Origin: Pholiota molesta
Lineage: Eukaryota; Basidiomycota; Agaricomycetes; Agaricales; Strophariaceae
Length of the DNA stretch: 64,000 nucleotides
Assembly: GCA_014925825.1 (NCBI GenBank)
Contig: JACGCK010000040.1
Coordinates: forward strand, 186,001 to 250,000
Direction: 5' to 3'
The position numbers and the translations under genes were made by a program. This document shows, piece after piece, positions 1 to 10,680 of the stretch. The notes beneath the pieces were generated by a model. It was not told the origin of the DNA and ran no database searches. It saw nothing but the letters and a program-made list of their open reading frames with translations. Numbering within the stretch: position 1 is the stretch's first letter; each line of letters begins with the position of its first letter.

Positions 1-421
1 CCTGAAGGATGAAATGGAAGAACAAGTCACACTGAAACCACGTACGAAGAAACATGTCGAGCCACATCTTGATAATGAGCTTGCGGCACTCCTGGCCCAC
101 TTCCGAGAGTTCGAACTCCATCGATACTGTCGTGGTCGCAATGAAATGGATCCTGTTCAAGATGACTTCGAGGAGGGAATGAAGAAATTGAGCCAAGGGA
201 AAATCGATGATTTCATAGCAAAAACTACGATAACATCCTCTGTCCTCAAGATGCACAATGATCTATCACGGCCCACTAATATTACCCCACTTGTAGACGC
301 CGAAGCTGAAATACAAGAAATGAATCAAGCAGTTGAGCTCGAAGATATGGAAAGCGCACCTCCAAATCCAATGATCCTGGTCAATGGCGAGATATATACA
401 AATGAATATCCTACAGAATGA
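1..421 (+). CDS. C-terminal part of an unidentified protein, cut by the window edge
   Basis: The frame is open to the left edge, with the first in-window ATG at 14 and the stop at 419-421, so this is the 3' end of a larger gene. The visible 135-odd residues are charged and mostly helical in character. They include a segment around HFREFELHRYCRGRNE followed by an acidic tail. I do not recognise a family. Convergent neighbours of RecQ-like helicases in agaricomycetes are often multicopy proteins linked to repeats, so a repeat-associated gene is possible, but that is inference. The stop lies inside the last codons of the helicase gene on the other strand, giving an 11 bp tail-to-tail coding overlap. 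Confidence 0.5.
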   Translation, partial: LKDEMEEQVTLKPRTKKHVEPHLDNELAALLAHFREFELHRYCRGRNEMDPVQDDFEEGMKKLSQGKIDDFIAKTTITSSVLKMHNDLSRPTNITPLVDAEAEIQEMNQAVELEDMESAPPNPMILVNGEIYTNEYPTE

Positions 422-2666
422 AACTTCTCCGATCCGTGAGTTTCTGGCGTTTGCGTGGCGAAAACTGACTGAATGTTTTGTCAGTAATAATTCCCATGGG
501 AGGCTCCCAATCATCTACAACTTCATCCACCACAGCCGCGAGAGGCCGTCTTGCAGGTAAACGAATAGTCAGTCGTCCAGCCGAATTTGAGATAGGATTT
601 GATGACGAAGCGAGCGGCGGTGTGATGGGTGGTTGGTTCTCCTTATCACGTTTGTCTAGAATAAAAAAACTATTAGAATATGTAAGATGTAATATGTAAA
701 TGTACCTTTGTTGAGTGCACGAGTTGCTGCTGCCTTCTTCGCTGCTTCAGCCTTTTTCTTCTCTTTGTCTTCGCGCTTCTGCAGAAGATCTCTGTCATAG
801 ACCCGGTTGAGTTTCTCTGCAAGCTCAAAAAGCGAGTCCCCGTCAGCTTCAAGATAAACCCAGTGCACAAGGTGTTCATCGAGAGAAGCTCGAGAACGCA
901 GCAAATGGAAGAAAGAAAGTACTCTTTCCACGGAGGTTCCTTTCCAGAACGACAGGACGTGTGGAATGTTCGCCATCTCCGGCTTTAACCGCCAGCGGGA
1001 TTTCGCAAGGTGTTCAAGCCATATTTGCGCATGTGCACGATGTGGCTTGTTGAGAGGAGGGGGGAGAGAAGGGTTGAGACAAAGAGAACGTGGTTTTGGT
1101 TGAAGTGGCGTGGGCGCGGGATGTGATGGGGTCGACAAGAAGTCAGACGGTCTCGACGCTGGGGATGGATCGGCCCAAAATGGTTGACAGGCGCTACAAA
1201 AATAGAGACGGCCTGCTTCCTTGCAGGCGAGGCGAGAATTGGGCCCAGGATTACCAAAGGCAATGTTGACAGCCACAATGAGACATTTGTTCTTGATATC
1301 ATTTTCGAGGAGTCCGCGGAGTGATGGTTCAAGATTGTCGAGTCGTTTTTGTATCTGGGAAGAAAGCGCCTGTGGTGTGTCTCCATCATCACTCTCTCGC
1401 AGAGATAGGTCAGCGCGGATAGCACTCATAGTCAAGCTTTGGACATATGTCCATCCGTATGCTTCAGATTCGAGGTCACGGCCAGCACGCCCATTTTGCT
1501 GGACTAAAACGGACAACGAGCTCGGTAAACCGAGGTTGATAGAATGGGTGATGTTACGAATGTTCATGCCCATTCCGAATGCGATGGTGGCTACAATAAC
1601 GGAGGTGTCGATGTTGTCATGGAAGAGCTCGAGTGTGCGGGCATTGTACGCAGGTGAGGTAATTGAGGACCACAAGCGAACATTTTCGAGTCGTCGAACA
1701 CCGTCCGGATATAATGACCATCCGTAGCTGGCTACGCGGAAGCACAACTCGATTGTTTCACAGTAGACAACAGCCTTGATTCCGCGCTTGAAGACCCATG
1801 CAATATCTGGAAATTGGGAGCCACCAAGCGGGTGGGAGAGCTCCTTGAGAATCATCCGTACGTTCGGGCGTTCGGACGATAAGCGAATGCATTTGAACAT
1901 GCCGTCTTTGAGATTGAGCTGTGCGCAGAGCTCACGGAAGTCGTTACCGTCCGAAAGTGTGGCGGTTACGGCGACGAGACCGGTGTGGGAGGGTAGTCGT
2001 TGACGAAGGAGACCAATTTGTTGATATGCTTTCCGGAAGTCCTTGCCCCAAGGGACGAGAACGTGCGTCTCGTCGATGCCGAGAAGGATGAGGTTCTTGC
2101 GGAAGGCTGGGTTGCGAATAATGGCATCGACTTCGGGCAGGACCAATCTCTCGGCAGATATGAAGACTATCGCGTACTTGCACTCTCGTATTTCATGGTA
2201 GAGATTGCGGCCAGCATCACTTGCAGCTGTGAGAGTCTCGCTGTTGAGCGAAACAACGCTAATGCCAAGTAGTGCAATTTCACGAGCCTGTCAAAAATTA
2301 GTCGATGAGAAGGTAACTCAAGATAACGAGGAGACGTACATGAGCATTTCCGAGCTCAATGAGCGGGGTGACTACGACCACAACTGGGTTACTAGGTATC
2401 TCCGGAAGACCTGGTCTTGGATGTTGGCGGAGGTGCTCGAGCACGAGGATAGGACCAAAGAAAGCGGCTGTTTTCCCCCATCCAGTCGATGCTATGAGAA
2501 TAGTTGGGACAGCCTGAAGGGAGTGCGCCCAGCACTCCACTTGGGAAACATGTGGGCCATTGGGCCATTGAGGTAGTCGCTCTTCAATTATCTCGCGAAT
2601 GATCGTTTGTCCAATGGTAGAGATCCACGAGAATCTCTCTTGTGGAGTTGGCGAGGACGACGACAT
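411..2666 (-). CDS. RecQ-like DEAD/DEAH-box DNA helicase
   Basis: Superfamily 2 helicase predicted to unwind DNA using ATP. Three exons join in frame: 2666-2340, 2287-706 and 655-411 (introns of 52 and 50 bp with GT-AG ends), giving 717 residues. Exon 1 has the P-loop STGWGKT near residue 60. Exon 2 has the Walker B box as DETH, motif III as VTAT, and the RecQ-type motif VI QNGRAGRD. No RQC or HRDC domain is obvious. The region after motif VI is divergent with a proline-rich stretch and a lysine-rich helix, and the tail is basic. This compact form is typical of the many extra RecQ-like genes in agaricomycete genomes, often in repeat-rich places, rather than of the Sgs1/BLM orthologue. The start ATG at 2664-2666 precedes a serine-rich lead. 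Function in repair or in a mobile element cannot be decided from sequence. Confidence 0.85.
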
Positions 2667-2952
2667 GGAGTGGAAGGGGGACGGCGAGCCATTTAACGCC
2701 CTCCAGAGTGAATATAGAACCTTTGTTTAGCGCAAACGCGTCGCGAACAATCATGCGTGAGCTACACGTGACGATTACAAACTGGAAAATGTACACTATT
2801 GCCACCGAAGGGACCCAACCACCAAAGAGCCGAGATATCGGACAAGACTAGCTGTTATGTATGCGAACATGAGGAGCATTGCGCTTTTCTTCGTCCCCAC
2901 CCACTTGGTTTGCAGGAGGGTATCGTCGTGACAGCCAGAACTTGAAGAAAGC

Positions 2953-3795
2953 ATGAGCAACCTCCCTCCACTTCTTGGTGATGGGCACGGCCGGTATCGT
3001 GTCCACCTCGTCGGGAACAGTGGTGCGTTGCGCATGCAGAGCCATGGAAAAAAAATGAGCGCGAGTGCTGACGACGAACAACGGTGTCCGTCGCAGGTTC
3101 TGGCAAGGCAAGTGCATCTATTCATGCATTGTAAGAAACTGCGTCTACATCAGCGCTGCCCACGCAGAGCACCACTGGAATTGCGCTGGCAGCAATATTG
3201 GGCGTGCCCTATATATCCATGGATGAGCTTTTTTGGCGCCCAGGATGGGTGAAGAGTTCACCCGACGAATTCCAGACCAGTTTACGGCATGCTCTTGAGC
3301 AAGGCGCTGAGAGAGGTTGGGTCGTCGACGGCAACTATCTCACTAGCGGCGGCCTTGCAGAGGAAGCGACTACGGATATTATATGTCAGTTCCTCCAACT
3401 TCTGACCCTCATGCCAGCTCCCACAATTATTGTCGACGACTCACGCTTTCATTATTCTCGTTATTCTCTCAGGGCTGGACCCGCCTCTGTATGTTTATTT
3501 TCCGCGGATCGTGGTCCGCACCTTCCTCCGCCTTTTCAGACTCAGGGCGTCATGCAGCCCAGGCTGCGACGAACACCTCTCCGAAACCTTCTCTAAAAAA
3601 GGCATCCTATGGTGGTGCCTCAGCCAGCACTGGAAGGTTCGCGAGACGAACGAAGCCCGAATGAAGTTGACCGGCGTTGAGTCTGGGAGCGACGTTACGA
3701 ATCGGAAGATGCGGAGATTTGGAGGGTGGGGCTCTGAATTGGAGACGTGGTTGAAGGAGGTTGCTGAAATGATCAAGGCTGGGAAAAAGAACTGA
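2953..3795 (+). CDS. P-loop kinase-like NTPase (adenylate kinase / FlaR-like)
   Basis: Small nucleotide-binding protein of 206 residues, resembling the adenylate kinase-like DNA topology modulation (FlaR) family; its substrate is unknown. Exons are 2953-3022, 3097-3107, 3168-3384 and 3473-3795, all joining in phase. The P-loop GNSGSGKST is spread over exons 1, 2 and 3, exon 2 being only 11 nt. The motif MDELFWRPGW and the VDGNY motif follow, both normal for this family. After the last intron come IIWLDPP and an arginine-rich PRIVVRTFLRLFRLR lid-like segment, then a WWCL motif. The intron after exon 2 starts with GC (AG/GCAAGT), the well-known minor GC-AG class. Complete, with no break seen. 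A truncated copy lies about 1.4 kb downstream. Confidence 0.85.
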
Positions 3796-4059
3796 TGCAC
3801 TGAATGTACGGGTACAGGTGTCCGATACATTTCTTTTTAGATCTATGCGTAGGATTCTTTTATTTAGAAGGATGCATGCATGTCGGAATGGCTTGGTGGT
3901 CTTCATACTGTCAGCTCCGACGATATGAGACAAAAATATGTTGCACAAGAGTGAAGCAATTCAATCTTGAAGGCGTTGTCGAAGCAGTATTCTATTCTGC
4001 AGGCACGGGGCCAAGATTGCAATAAGATCATAGAGCGAGTATCTACACATTGACTGTTA

Positions 4060-4105
4060 ATCCAACCCGCCTTCCCCTCCACGCGAACGTCCACCCATGT
4101 CACCC
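4060..4105 (-). pseudogene. Relic of the membrane protein C-terminus
   Basis: On the minus strand these bases read VDVRVEGKAGWI, nearly the same as ADVRVQGKAGWI at 4664-4700, the end of the neighbouring membrane protein gene. No upstream part of that gene is present here and the stop codon has been lost, so it is a leftover of the duplicated unit. Confidence 0.7.
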
Positions 4106-4324
4106 ATATCCCTGAGGCGTCTGAGCCGATTCTTCACAAGCCTACCAATGTCGTTGTCAATTTTCAATAGAAATGCGTCGGAACCGCGACGCGGTTCCAT
4201 AAGAATTTTGGACTGACTCACGCCCGCCTTAATTTGCCACCATGAAGCACATAGCTTTTCTTTCGTCCTACCCCTTGATTTTACTGGAGGGTATCGTTCT
4301 GACACCCGGAACTTGAAGAAAAAT

Positions 4325-4429
4325 ATGAGCGACCTCCCACCGCTTCTTGGCGACGGGCAAGGCCGTTATCGTGTCAGGTGTGGTTGGGGGCGGTTGGCGA
4401 AATGGTCAAGGCTGGGAAGAAGGACTGAA
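4325..4429 (+). pseudogene. Internally deleted copy of the P-loop kinase gene
   Basis: Begins with MSDLPPLLGDGQGRYRV, matching the first exon of the kinase gene at 2953, then jumps directly to a match of the last codons (EMVKAGKK-type end and stop). The P-loop, lid and both central exons are missing. The leader upstream (about 4250-4324) also matches the intact gene. It cannot make an active enzyme. The short frame around it is open only by chance. Confidence 0.8.
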
Positions 4430-4616
4430 TGCCTGAGTAAAGTCGTCCTTGTATACCTTCTGAACTTTGTTAGAATTCGTTTAAATTTGAAATTCGTTGG
4501 CTGAGAGTCGCTGCACGAGAGCGAAGCGATCTCCCAGGCGTCTGTCGAAGGCAAGTCAAGTCTAAAAGCATGCGAATCAAGATGCAATAAGATCGTCATA
4601 TTAAAATAAAAGAAGA

Positions 4617-6024
4617 CTATCGTACACATTCGCTATTCACCTGCCCAAAATATAATAAGTAAATCAGATCCAACCCGCCTTCCCCTGCACACGGACGTCC
4701 GCCGACGGCGCCCGCCCGTGCCCCTGCGGCGCCTGCGCCGAATACCCCGGAAGCCCACCCTGACTCCCACCCCGCCACCAGCCCCATACCCCGCATTCCC
4801 CGCAGCCCCCCGCCGCGCCTCGCCCGGCGCCGACCCCGGCGCCGCACCGCACCCGCCCGGCAGCTCCCGTGCGCCGACCCCGGCGTGCCCGCGAGCGACG
4901 CGTGCGCCTCGCCCACGCGCGGCGTGCTCTTCTCCGTGATCGTCGAGAGCGTCTCGCCCGGCTGGTACCGGTTCGGGGCGCGGTCCTGCGGGCGCACGGG
5001 CAGGGGCATCGGCGGCGGCGGCGTGCCGATGTGCCCGTACCGCGTGTTCTGCCAGCCGTGGCGCTGCGGGTGGTCTAGGGCGTACCCCGCGGCGGCGTCC
5101 CGGCTGCTGTGGGTGGTGGGCATGGGCATGGGCGTGTAGTTGTAGCTCTGCGCGGATCCTGAGTGGCGGGTGTTGATGGTGCCCTCGATGGTCCACGTTT
5201 CTGATTTTGGCCTGCGTCGGCGCCGGCAGGCGAATATGAGGGCGAAGACGACGACGGCGATGCCTATAAGCCCGAAGAGGGATCCGAGGACGATGGGGAG
5301 GACGTGGATGTTTTTGGAGCTCGAGGCGGCTTGCGCAGGTATAGGCGCAGCGACGGCGGGATTGGTAATTTTTGGAGTGGAGGTGGATGCGGTGGGTAGT
5401 GGAGCTGACGAGGAGGATGATAGGGATGTTGTTGATGTAGTAGTATCGTTGACAGTATAGCTATCGGCAGATTAGAAAACTGAAAAATCAGCTAGGAAGA
5501 AAACACATACATTATTCCGTCGACGATCCCAAAAGGCTGCCCAGCGCCCACGGATACTACGAGCGTATGTTGGGTATCATTCAGACCTGTTGCGTTCCAA
5601 ACAATGGCGGACTGCACTGTTTCCGGGCCCTCTATTGTGTTCGGCCGCGAATGATCGACCAAATCAACGAGCACGGGAGCTGCGCCATCGAGAGACAGCT
5701 GCGTGTTCACGGTGTACGGCCATTTGGGGGACAGAAAATAGATGGCAATCCCTGCACGAGCAACAATTTACTATGCCGTGAATCAGATATTACATTCACC
5801 AGCAACGCACCTGTAAAGTTGAACGTTGCGGTAGCATTAGGGTTCTGCGTCAGCATATGAGCACCACCAAAGTCAAGGGTGCTGTTCGAGGACACCACCC
5901 ACGCTCCTGCGGGTGCGTAGGCTATGGACGAATTGGTGTCGTCGATGGTGATGTTGCTCTGTGCGCAGACGCCATGCGTATACAGGGCGAAGACGAGGAG
6001 GCGGATGAGGAGATGGAAGATCAT
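4617..6024 (-). CDS. Single-pass membrane protein with secreted N-terminal domain; tail probably frameshifted
   Basis: Exons 6024-5811, 5751-5511 and 5460 onward join in phase. The product starts with a signal peptide (hydrophobic residues 2-21, cleavage near VCAQ). An N-glycosylation-rich ectodomain follows, with AIYFLSPKWPYTVN and a Ser/Thr-rich stalk, then a membrane segment (VLPIVLGSLFGLIGIAVVVF) ending in CRRRRP, and a long proline- and glycine-rich cytoplasmic tail. This plan is common in agaricomycetes and of unknown function; a wall-sensor role is only a guess. A paralogue with the same intron phases and the same exon 2 length (241 bp) lies at 31280-33224. From about 4870 to 4700 the natural-looking reading passes through all three frames, and the expected end ADVRVQGKAGWI (stop at 4664) is out of frame with the body, which as written runs to 4617. 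Indels or assembly errors in this very GC-rich stretch are likely. Confidence 0.75.
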
Positions 6025-8029
6025 GGTCAGAGTACAACACCGAGCATACCCAAATCTGCAGGCTCGTGTTCAACGGGCAAAGCAGCAGGGCTACAGGTTT
6101 ATGTAAAGAGCCCGGCACGAGGCAATTGTTGTTGTGATTGGAGGTGGCGATCCTGCGGTCGTCCGAAGGTCGAAAATCGAAGGGCTTTTGTGAAGAGTGA
6201 GACGATAATAGCATTGCGTTGTCGGTTCCATAGAGCCGCCGTATAGTTCTTCCATCCACTCTCATCGTCAGAATATTTCGCCTTTATTAGACAAAAGCTC
6301 TAGCTGCTGCGTTGATGCATCATGTCATCGAGGTTGCGGCAGTGCCTGTCAATGGATTAACAATTGAATAAGACAAAAGTGACAATTGGCGGAATGGGGA
6401 CGTACAGGAATTATTCTTCATATTACAGTCAAGGAAGGGCGGTAGGGATGGATGGGTGTGTACCGAGTACTTTTGTTTTCTTTCTCTTTTGTCATGACGG
6501 TCGACGTGGTAGAAATCGAAAGGCGATCACGCTGGACACGTATATTGTGCCTCTTCACACGGATGCCGAATGCCGGTGGTTGTGGCACGCTAATGCGTTT
6601 GCAGAGGTTTGTAGTGTTACCTATGCGTATATAGCATAACGAACACGCTGAAAAGACCTGGGGTCGTCCCTTCCGAAATCATTGGAGATGCTGCGAGTAT
6701 AGGTACTGATGATATTCCACTAAATAATTGGTGACAATTTAGACATAGACTGATTCCATTTCCCGCCTCTGCGGATTTCCACGTTCTTTTCCAATGGTTG
6801 GGATTTTTCTTGTTATATATATGTTATTTGCTTTATATGGGTCCTCATCCCTCCGCAGCTGCGTTTATAATTCCGTACCTAATACGGTGAGTACTCTACA
6901 TCTGGCGAATACTCAGAGCGCGAGCCTTCCGAGATCAATTCTCACTTTGCGTCAGGACGCCGATGCTAAATTTATATCTGAGCTTGATCTGAGTGCTTCG
7001 TTATGCGAGGCAGTCATTAATTCTGAAGTATGCCATCTAGAGATGATGCCCGTGTAAAAGGCTAGTTCAAAATTGGCAGTCGTAGTGTATCATTCCCTTT
7101 ACATTGACAATTTAAATGAGAGCGTTTACAAAGATATGAAGATCCCCACAGTACTCTAGTCCCTCGCACTACCTCTGTTTGATCATGGCATATAATCAGA
7201 ACGATTGAGATCAGGATATAATCCTCTTCAAAACTATCAGCGCAACAAGGAATAGTCCGAAAACACGGAGTAATCAATGCCAAGAGAGAGAGAAAATAAG
7301 CAGATGCCATTCACTCGACTCGGCGACGGTGTGTTGGGGTCATACGGGCAAATCGTGGGCGCCATGCCATAGAAAACAAGCCAAAAATAGCCCACGGCTG
7401 ACTGGCGCTTGGGTGTGGAGGACCTATTTTTAGCGCAATAAGACGTTGTTCACTGCGCTTCGGTACTTTCTTGCTCATTTTGAGCATTTGTTTGATGAAT
7501 TTGAAAATCGAAGAGCGAGAACGAGTACATGATTCTTATCACTATGTAAGGTAATATGAATTGGAGGATAAGTTAAGGTCAGCTTATGGACTGCTTGGTA
7601 GTTTCTAAGTGCGAAAGATACACAGCTCGTGCAGCGTGAACTTGAACGTTCAAGTGCGAATCAAGCTCAAGTTGTATAGTATGGTATGGGCGCCTTGTAA
7701 ATTTTGAAGAAGAAAAAAACTCGCCCAAGAAATAGTACTTTAATCGCAGCAAAAACAACGGTCCATGGCGGCGAGAAGCGCGAAGGCGCATTCAAGAAAC
7801 CGCCGAAACGTGGAATCATGAGTCTCAACAAATTTCGAACACTGCGGATGTCATCGTTTGTCGCCGTTTTATTCGGATACTTTTGATATTGAAATATCTA
7901 ATATGCCAGAGTATAAAAGCCACCCTTATTGTGCAGTTATTCTGCAGAATCAAACAGCCTTCGCAGTGTACGTCTCCTGAGTCCTCATATATGTGTCTTG
8001 CAACGAATTCAAACTTACGACTTACATAG
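6025..8029. other. Gene-poor interval
   Basis: About 2 kb with only short open frames (for example 6794-7057 plus strand) that show no recognisable motif and no convincing exon structure. Around 7440-7530 there is about 90 bp of weak similarity (CGGTACTTTCTTGCTC, GAAAATCGAAGAGCGAG) to the flanks of the other two cysteine-rich peptide genes. That suggests the three genes were copied together with upstream DNA. Nothing else is seen. Confidence 0.6.
7912..7919 (+). promoter_or_regulatory. TATA box of peptide gene A
   Basis: TATAAAAG followed by CC, 118 bp before the ATG at 8030. The same GTATAAAAGCC string occurs 129 bp before the ATG of paralogue C, which supports it as a conserved core promoter element. 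Confidence 0.65.
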
Positions 8030-8369
8030 ATGATTTTAAACATCAAAGTGCTCCTCACCATAATTTCTGCGGTCGGGCTTGCAGCCGCGCAGGCGCAGTG
8101 TAACAACGACAACGACTGCCCCGGTAGCGAGGTCTGCTGCAGTGCGAATGTAGGTTCCTTTCAAGGCCGTCAATTTCTTATTGTCGCTCATATTCTTTGG
8201 CTAGTTTGGCGAAGGTGGTCAAGCCACCCTATGCATTGCCCAAAGCTCCTGTGTCAACGTAGGTTGAAAAACTTATATCTTTTATTCCTTGCTAAAACTT
8301 TCTTCGCAGAGCTTGTGCTTCGAATCCTTCAACGGAAGGAACGCAGAGGGCAGCTGCGACGGCGGTTAA
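8030..8369 (+). CDS. Small secreted eight-cysteine peptide, family member A
   Basis: Exons 8030-8149, 8205-8258 and 8310-8369 (two phase-0 introns of 55 and 51 bp) give 77 residues. A signal peptide of about 21 residues (ends GLAAAQA) precedes a mature part with the pattern C-x5-C-x5-CC-x12-C-x5-C-x4-C-x12-C, ending CDGG. Spacing is identical in paralogues B (10203-10553, minus) and C (20611-20983). The start CxxDNDCPGSEVCC recalls the inhibitor-cystine-knot and dickkopf/colipase-like folds, but the pattern differs from hydrophobins (C-CC-C-C-CC-C) and I know no function for it. An extracellular role is expected from the signal peptide and four possible disulfides. Member A is the most divergent (IAQSS, RNAEGS where B and C have IPQNQ, RMTDG). 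Confidence 0.85.
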
Positions 8370-8982
8370 TTGTACTCACGGCGTAATCCATTAATCCCAA
8401 ATGTGTACCGGCGAACACCAAAGAAATAACCACCAAAAGAATGGGGAACTTGTGTATATAGTAGTGATGCGATTTGTATGATTGTTGTAGCAGTGTTCTC
8501 AATACGAGACATGTCGGTACACACAAATCTGCATTCTTTCAAGTATGTTGTAGGCTTTATTTATAAGCTCGACACTTTCACGACTTTCAAAATGGTGCTA
8601 TGTAAATAGAATTTACAAGGAGGACTACGGAACAGCGGGATTGGCGTTAGATCGGCGATGGTGGACGAAGAAACGGCAGTAGTGAAGATGAGATTAGATT
8701 AGATAGCACCCTCGCCATTGCCCGTCGCGCCTAGTGCACCTCTCGGCATCTTTCTAACTTTCAACTTAATCTACTAAAAGTAACCCTAATGGTGGGCCAT
8801 TCCTTTAGCTTCAAAGGTTCTCCAGATACATAGTGGCAACGCATAAATTAAGATAGTGTTGAATGCTCTTCCGTATGTAAGCAAAAAGAAGCTTGATGGT
8901 TCGATATCCCAGGAACGTAAGTAAAGGGCCTCGCACCATACATGCAGGACGTCACCGCGGACGACGTCCATCTTCTGGATCC
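8370..8982. other. Intergenic interval
   Basis: No gene seen. The frame of the next gene is open upstream to 8893, but those residues are basic and unlike a leader, whereas ATG 8983 begins a good signal peptide. Confidence 0.5.
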
Positions 8983-9919
8983 ATGACCATCCTCCATTAC
9001 CTAGCGGGCGCGTTTCTGAATCTGTTCCTCCGATGCCAGGCCGCTAGGATCAGTTCAACGCAGGACGCCGGACTTGAAGCCCCTATCGTGGCTGGCACAT
9101 CGGCCACGTTGTCTGCACGTTCGACGACGAACGATGTGATACACGACAAGATATTCATCCCAGTGGTGGTAACAATGGGCGTGCTTGCGATTGTAGTTTT
9201 GGTATGCTGCTTCAAGATCGCGATGAAAGGAGCTGGTGATCAAATTCCAAGGGGGACAAACTGGGCGGTACCTTCGCATGGTGCGCGCATATGGCTTATC
9301 AACTAGTGATGGTTTTCAACTATTGACTTCACTACTTTTAGCTGCAGCTGATCATGTCTATAACTCTGACGCCTCGAAGAACGCTACCGAGAGAAATAGT
9401 CAGAATATACCTTCCCTTGGCCGCCGTATGTCGAAAAGTCAAAGGAAATCACCCCCTCCATTCCTTCCGGGCGCGTCAAGCACGCTGTCGCAACCCTTCA
9501 ACTTAGGACAGGACGCTCGTAATTCTCAGCCGCTCAGAATGACCTCCATCCCATCGAATGCCGCTGGCCCACAGCCAGACCGGAGACATTGGCCAGCGCC
9601 GGATGCGCAGCGAATGTCCATCCTCTCTTCTGCTAAGTCCGCAACGGAGGTCGGCTCCGATGCAGCGGCGCCGTCCAAGGCCAAGCCCTATTCTGCGGTG
9701 GGCGGATATGGTTTCACGAATCAGACTCCAGCACCTGCGGAATTTGGCACGCAACGTTCACAACCTCAGAGTTTGGGGTCCCAAAATTACAACCCGTATG
9801 ACGGTATCGACCCTACGTACGAGGGCAACCAGAATGGTGGAGGACACCAGGGCCCCTCGACCAACTATATCGACTACTCAAAAGGAGGGCCGTACGCACA
9901 CGGCCAAGGTGCTCCATAG
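8983..9919 (+). CDS. Small single-pass membrane protein with Pro/Ser/Gln-rich tail
   Basis: Two exons. Exon 1 from ATG 8983 encodes a signal-like hydrophobic start (YLAGAFLNLFL), a short Ser/Thr-rich outer part and a membrane segment (IFIPVVVTMGVLAIVVLVCC). The donor is most likely GTGCGC at 9281 (61 bp intron); GTGATC at 9236 is also in phase. The acceptor AG is at 9340-9341. Exon 2 ends at 9917-9919 and gives a tail of about 190 residues rich in Ser, Pro, Gln, Gly and Tyr (YNPYDGIDPTYEG). The layout, a short ectodomain followed by a long disordered inner tail, matches the other single-pass proteins in this window, without clear sequence identity to them. Function unknown. It converges on peptide gene B, with 283 bp between stops. 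Confidence 0.7.
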
Positions 9920-10202
9920 TATTTATTTTCGCCTTAGATCACCATTGTTTACGACCTACGACCATGCCCGTCTAGCCTACGCATATCTTCTTCAACTTCA
10001 AAGTAGTATCTGAACAATAGAATCAGTGAGCCGTGATTGATTGCTCCATAATCAGAAGTGCTCAAAGCGACGTTGGCAAAGCAGGCGTTCACATTTTACA
10101 ATATACAGTGTTATACAAAATTGATCTTCGGTTTCTGTGTCTTTACTTGGTCTTTTCCCCATATCCACCGCCATATCAAGCTTGAAAGACTTCATTGCAA
10201 CT

Positions 10203-10553
10203 TCAGCCACCATCGCAAGCTCCGTCGGTCATCCTTCCACCGAAGGATTCGAAGCACAAACTCTGCATTTAATAGAGAATCAACGTCCAGTAATCATTGA
10301 ATTATATTTAGTTGGATAACGTACGTTGACGCATTGGTTCTGGGGAATGCAGAGGGAAGCTGTTCCGCCTTCGCCAAACTAATGAAAACGGCGCGTGAGT
10401 GCAAATGAAAATTGGTCGCAGTGGTGAAAATATGCATACGTTGGCCGTGCAACAGACCTCGCTGCCTGGGCAGTCGTTGTCACTCTGACACGCAGCCGCA
10501 AGGCCGATGGCGGAGAGCACGACGAGGATTACTTTGAGATTGTTTAGAACCAT
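10203..10553 (-). CDS. Small secreted eight-cysteine peptide, family member B
   Basis: Exons 10553-10440, 10378-10325 and 10262-10203 give 75 residues with both introns in phase 0, at exactly the same places as members A and C. The leader ends GLAAA and is three residues shorter around the cleavage site than in A and C (ACQSDND against AQAQCNNDND). All eight cysteines and their spacing are kept, as are the CIPQNQC and SLCFESF segments and the CDGG end. It lies on arm 1 of the inverted duplication. Its TATA box is altered (see 10673-10680), so expression may differ from A and C, which is inference. Function unknown. Confidence 0.85.
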
Positions 10554-10672
10554 CTGGTTGTAAGTCGTGACAACACAAAAATCGTCAGCGATCCGAATAC
10601 TAAGATCTGCAAGAGAACACATACGATGCAAGTGCTACTTGACTCTGAAGAGTAGTAGGAGAATACCCGTGG

Positions 10673-10680
10673 CTTTTGTA
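10673..10680 (-). promoter_or_regulatory. Altered TATA box (TACAAAAG) of peptide gene B
   Basis: At the place where A and C have GTATAAAAGCC, the minus strand reads ATACAAAAGCC, a T to C change in the third base of the box. Distance to the ATG is 127 bp, as in member C (129 bp). Confidence 0.6.

Larger units (their letters stand above)
2870..4705. repeat. Degenerate tandem segmental duplication (two units)
   Basis: Unit X (about 2870-4105) and unit Y (about 4215-4705) share order and sequence. The upstream leader of the kinase gene (GGAGGGTATCGT, GAACTTGAAGAAA), its first exon, its last about 45 nt, and the shared 3' flank containing GATTGCAATAAGATC-like and AATCCAACCCGCCTTCCCC sequence all occur twice in the same orientation. 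Unit Y lacks about 750 bp of the kinase interior. Unit X keeps only the extreme C-terminal codons of the minus-strand membrane protein. By eye identity in matched blocks is about 75-85 percent. Confidence 0.8.

Noticed and set aside
6794..7057. Plus-strand open frame with a hydrophobic start
   Set aside because: The start resembles a leader, but nothing downstream splices on and the rest has no motif or cysteine pattern.
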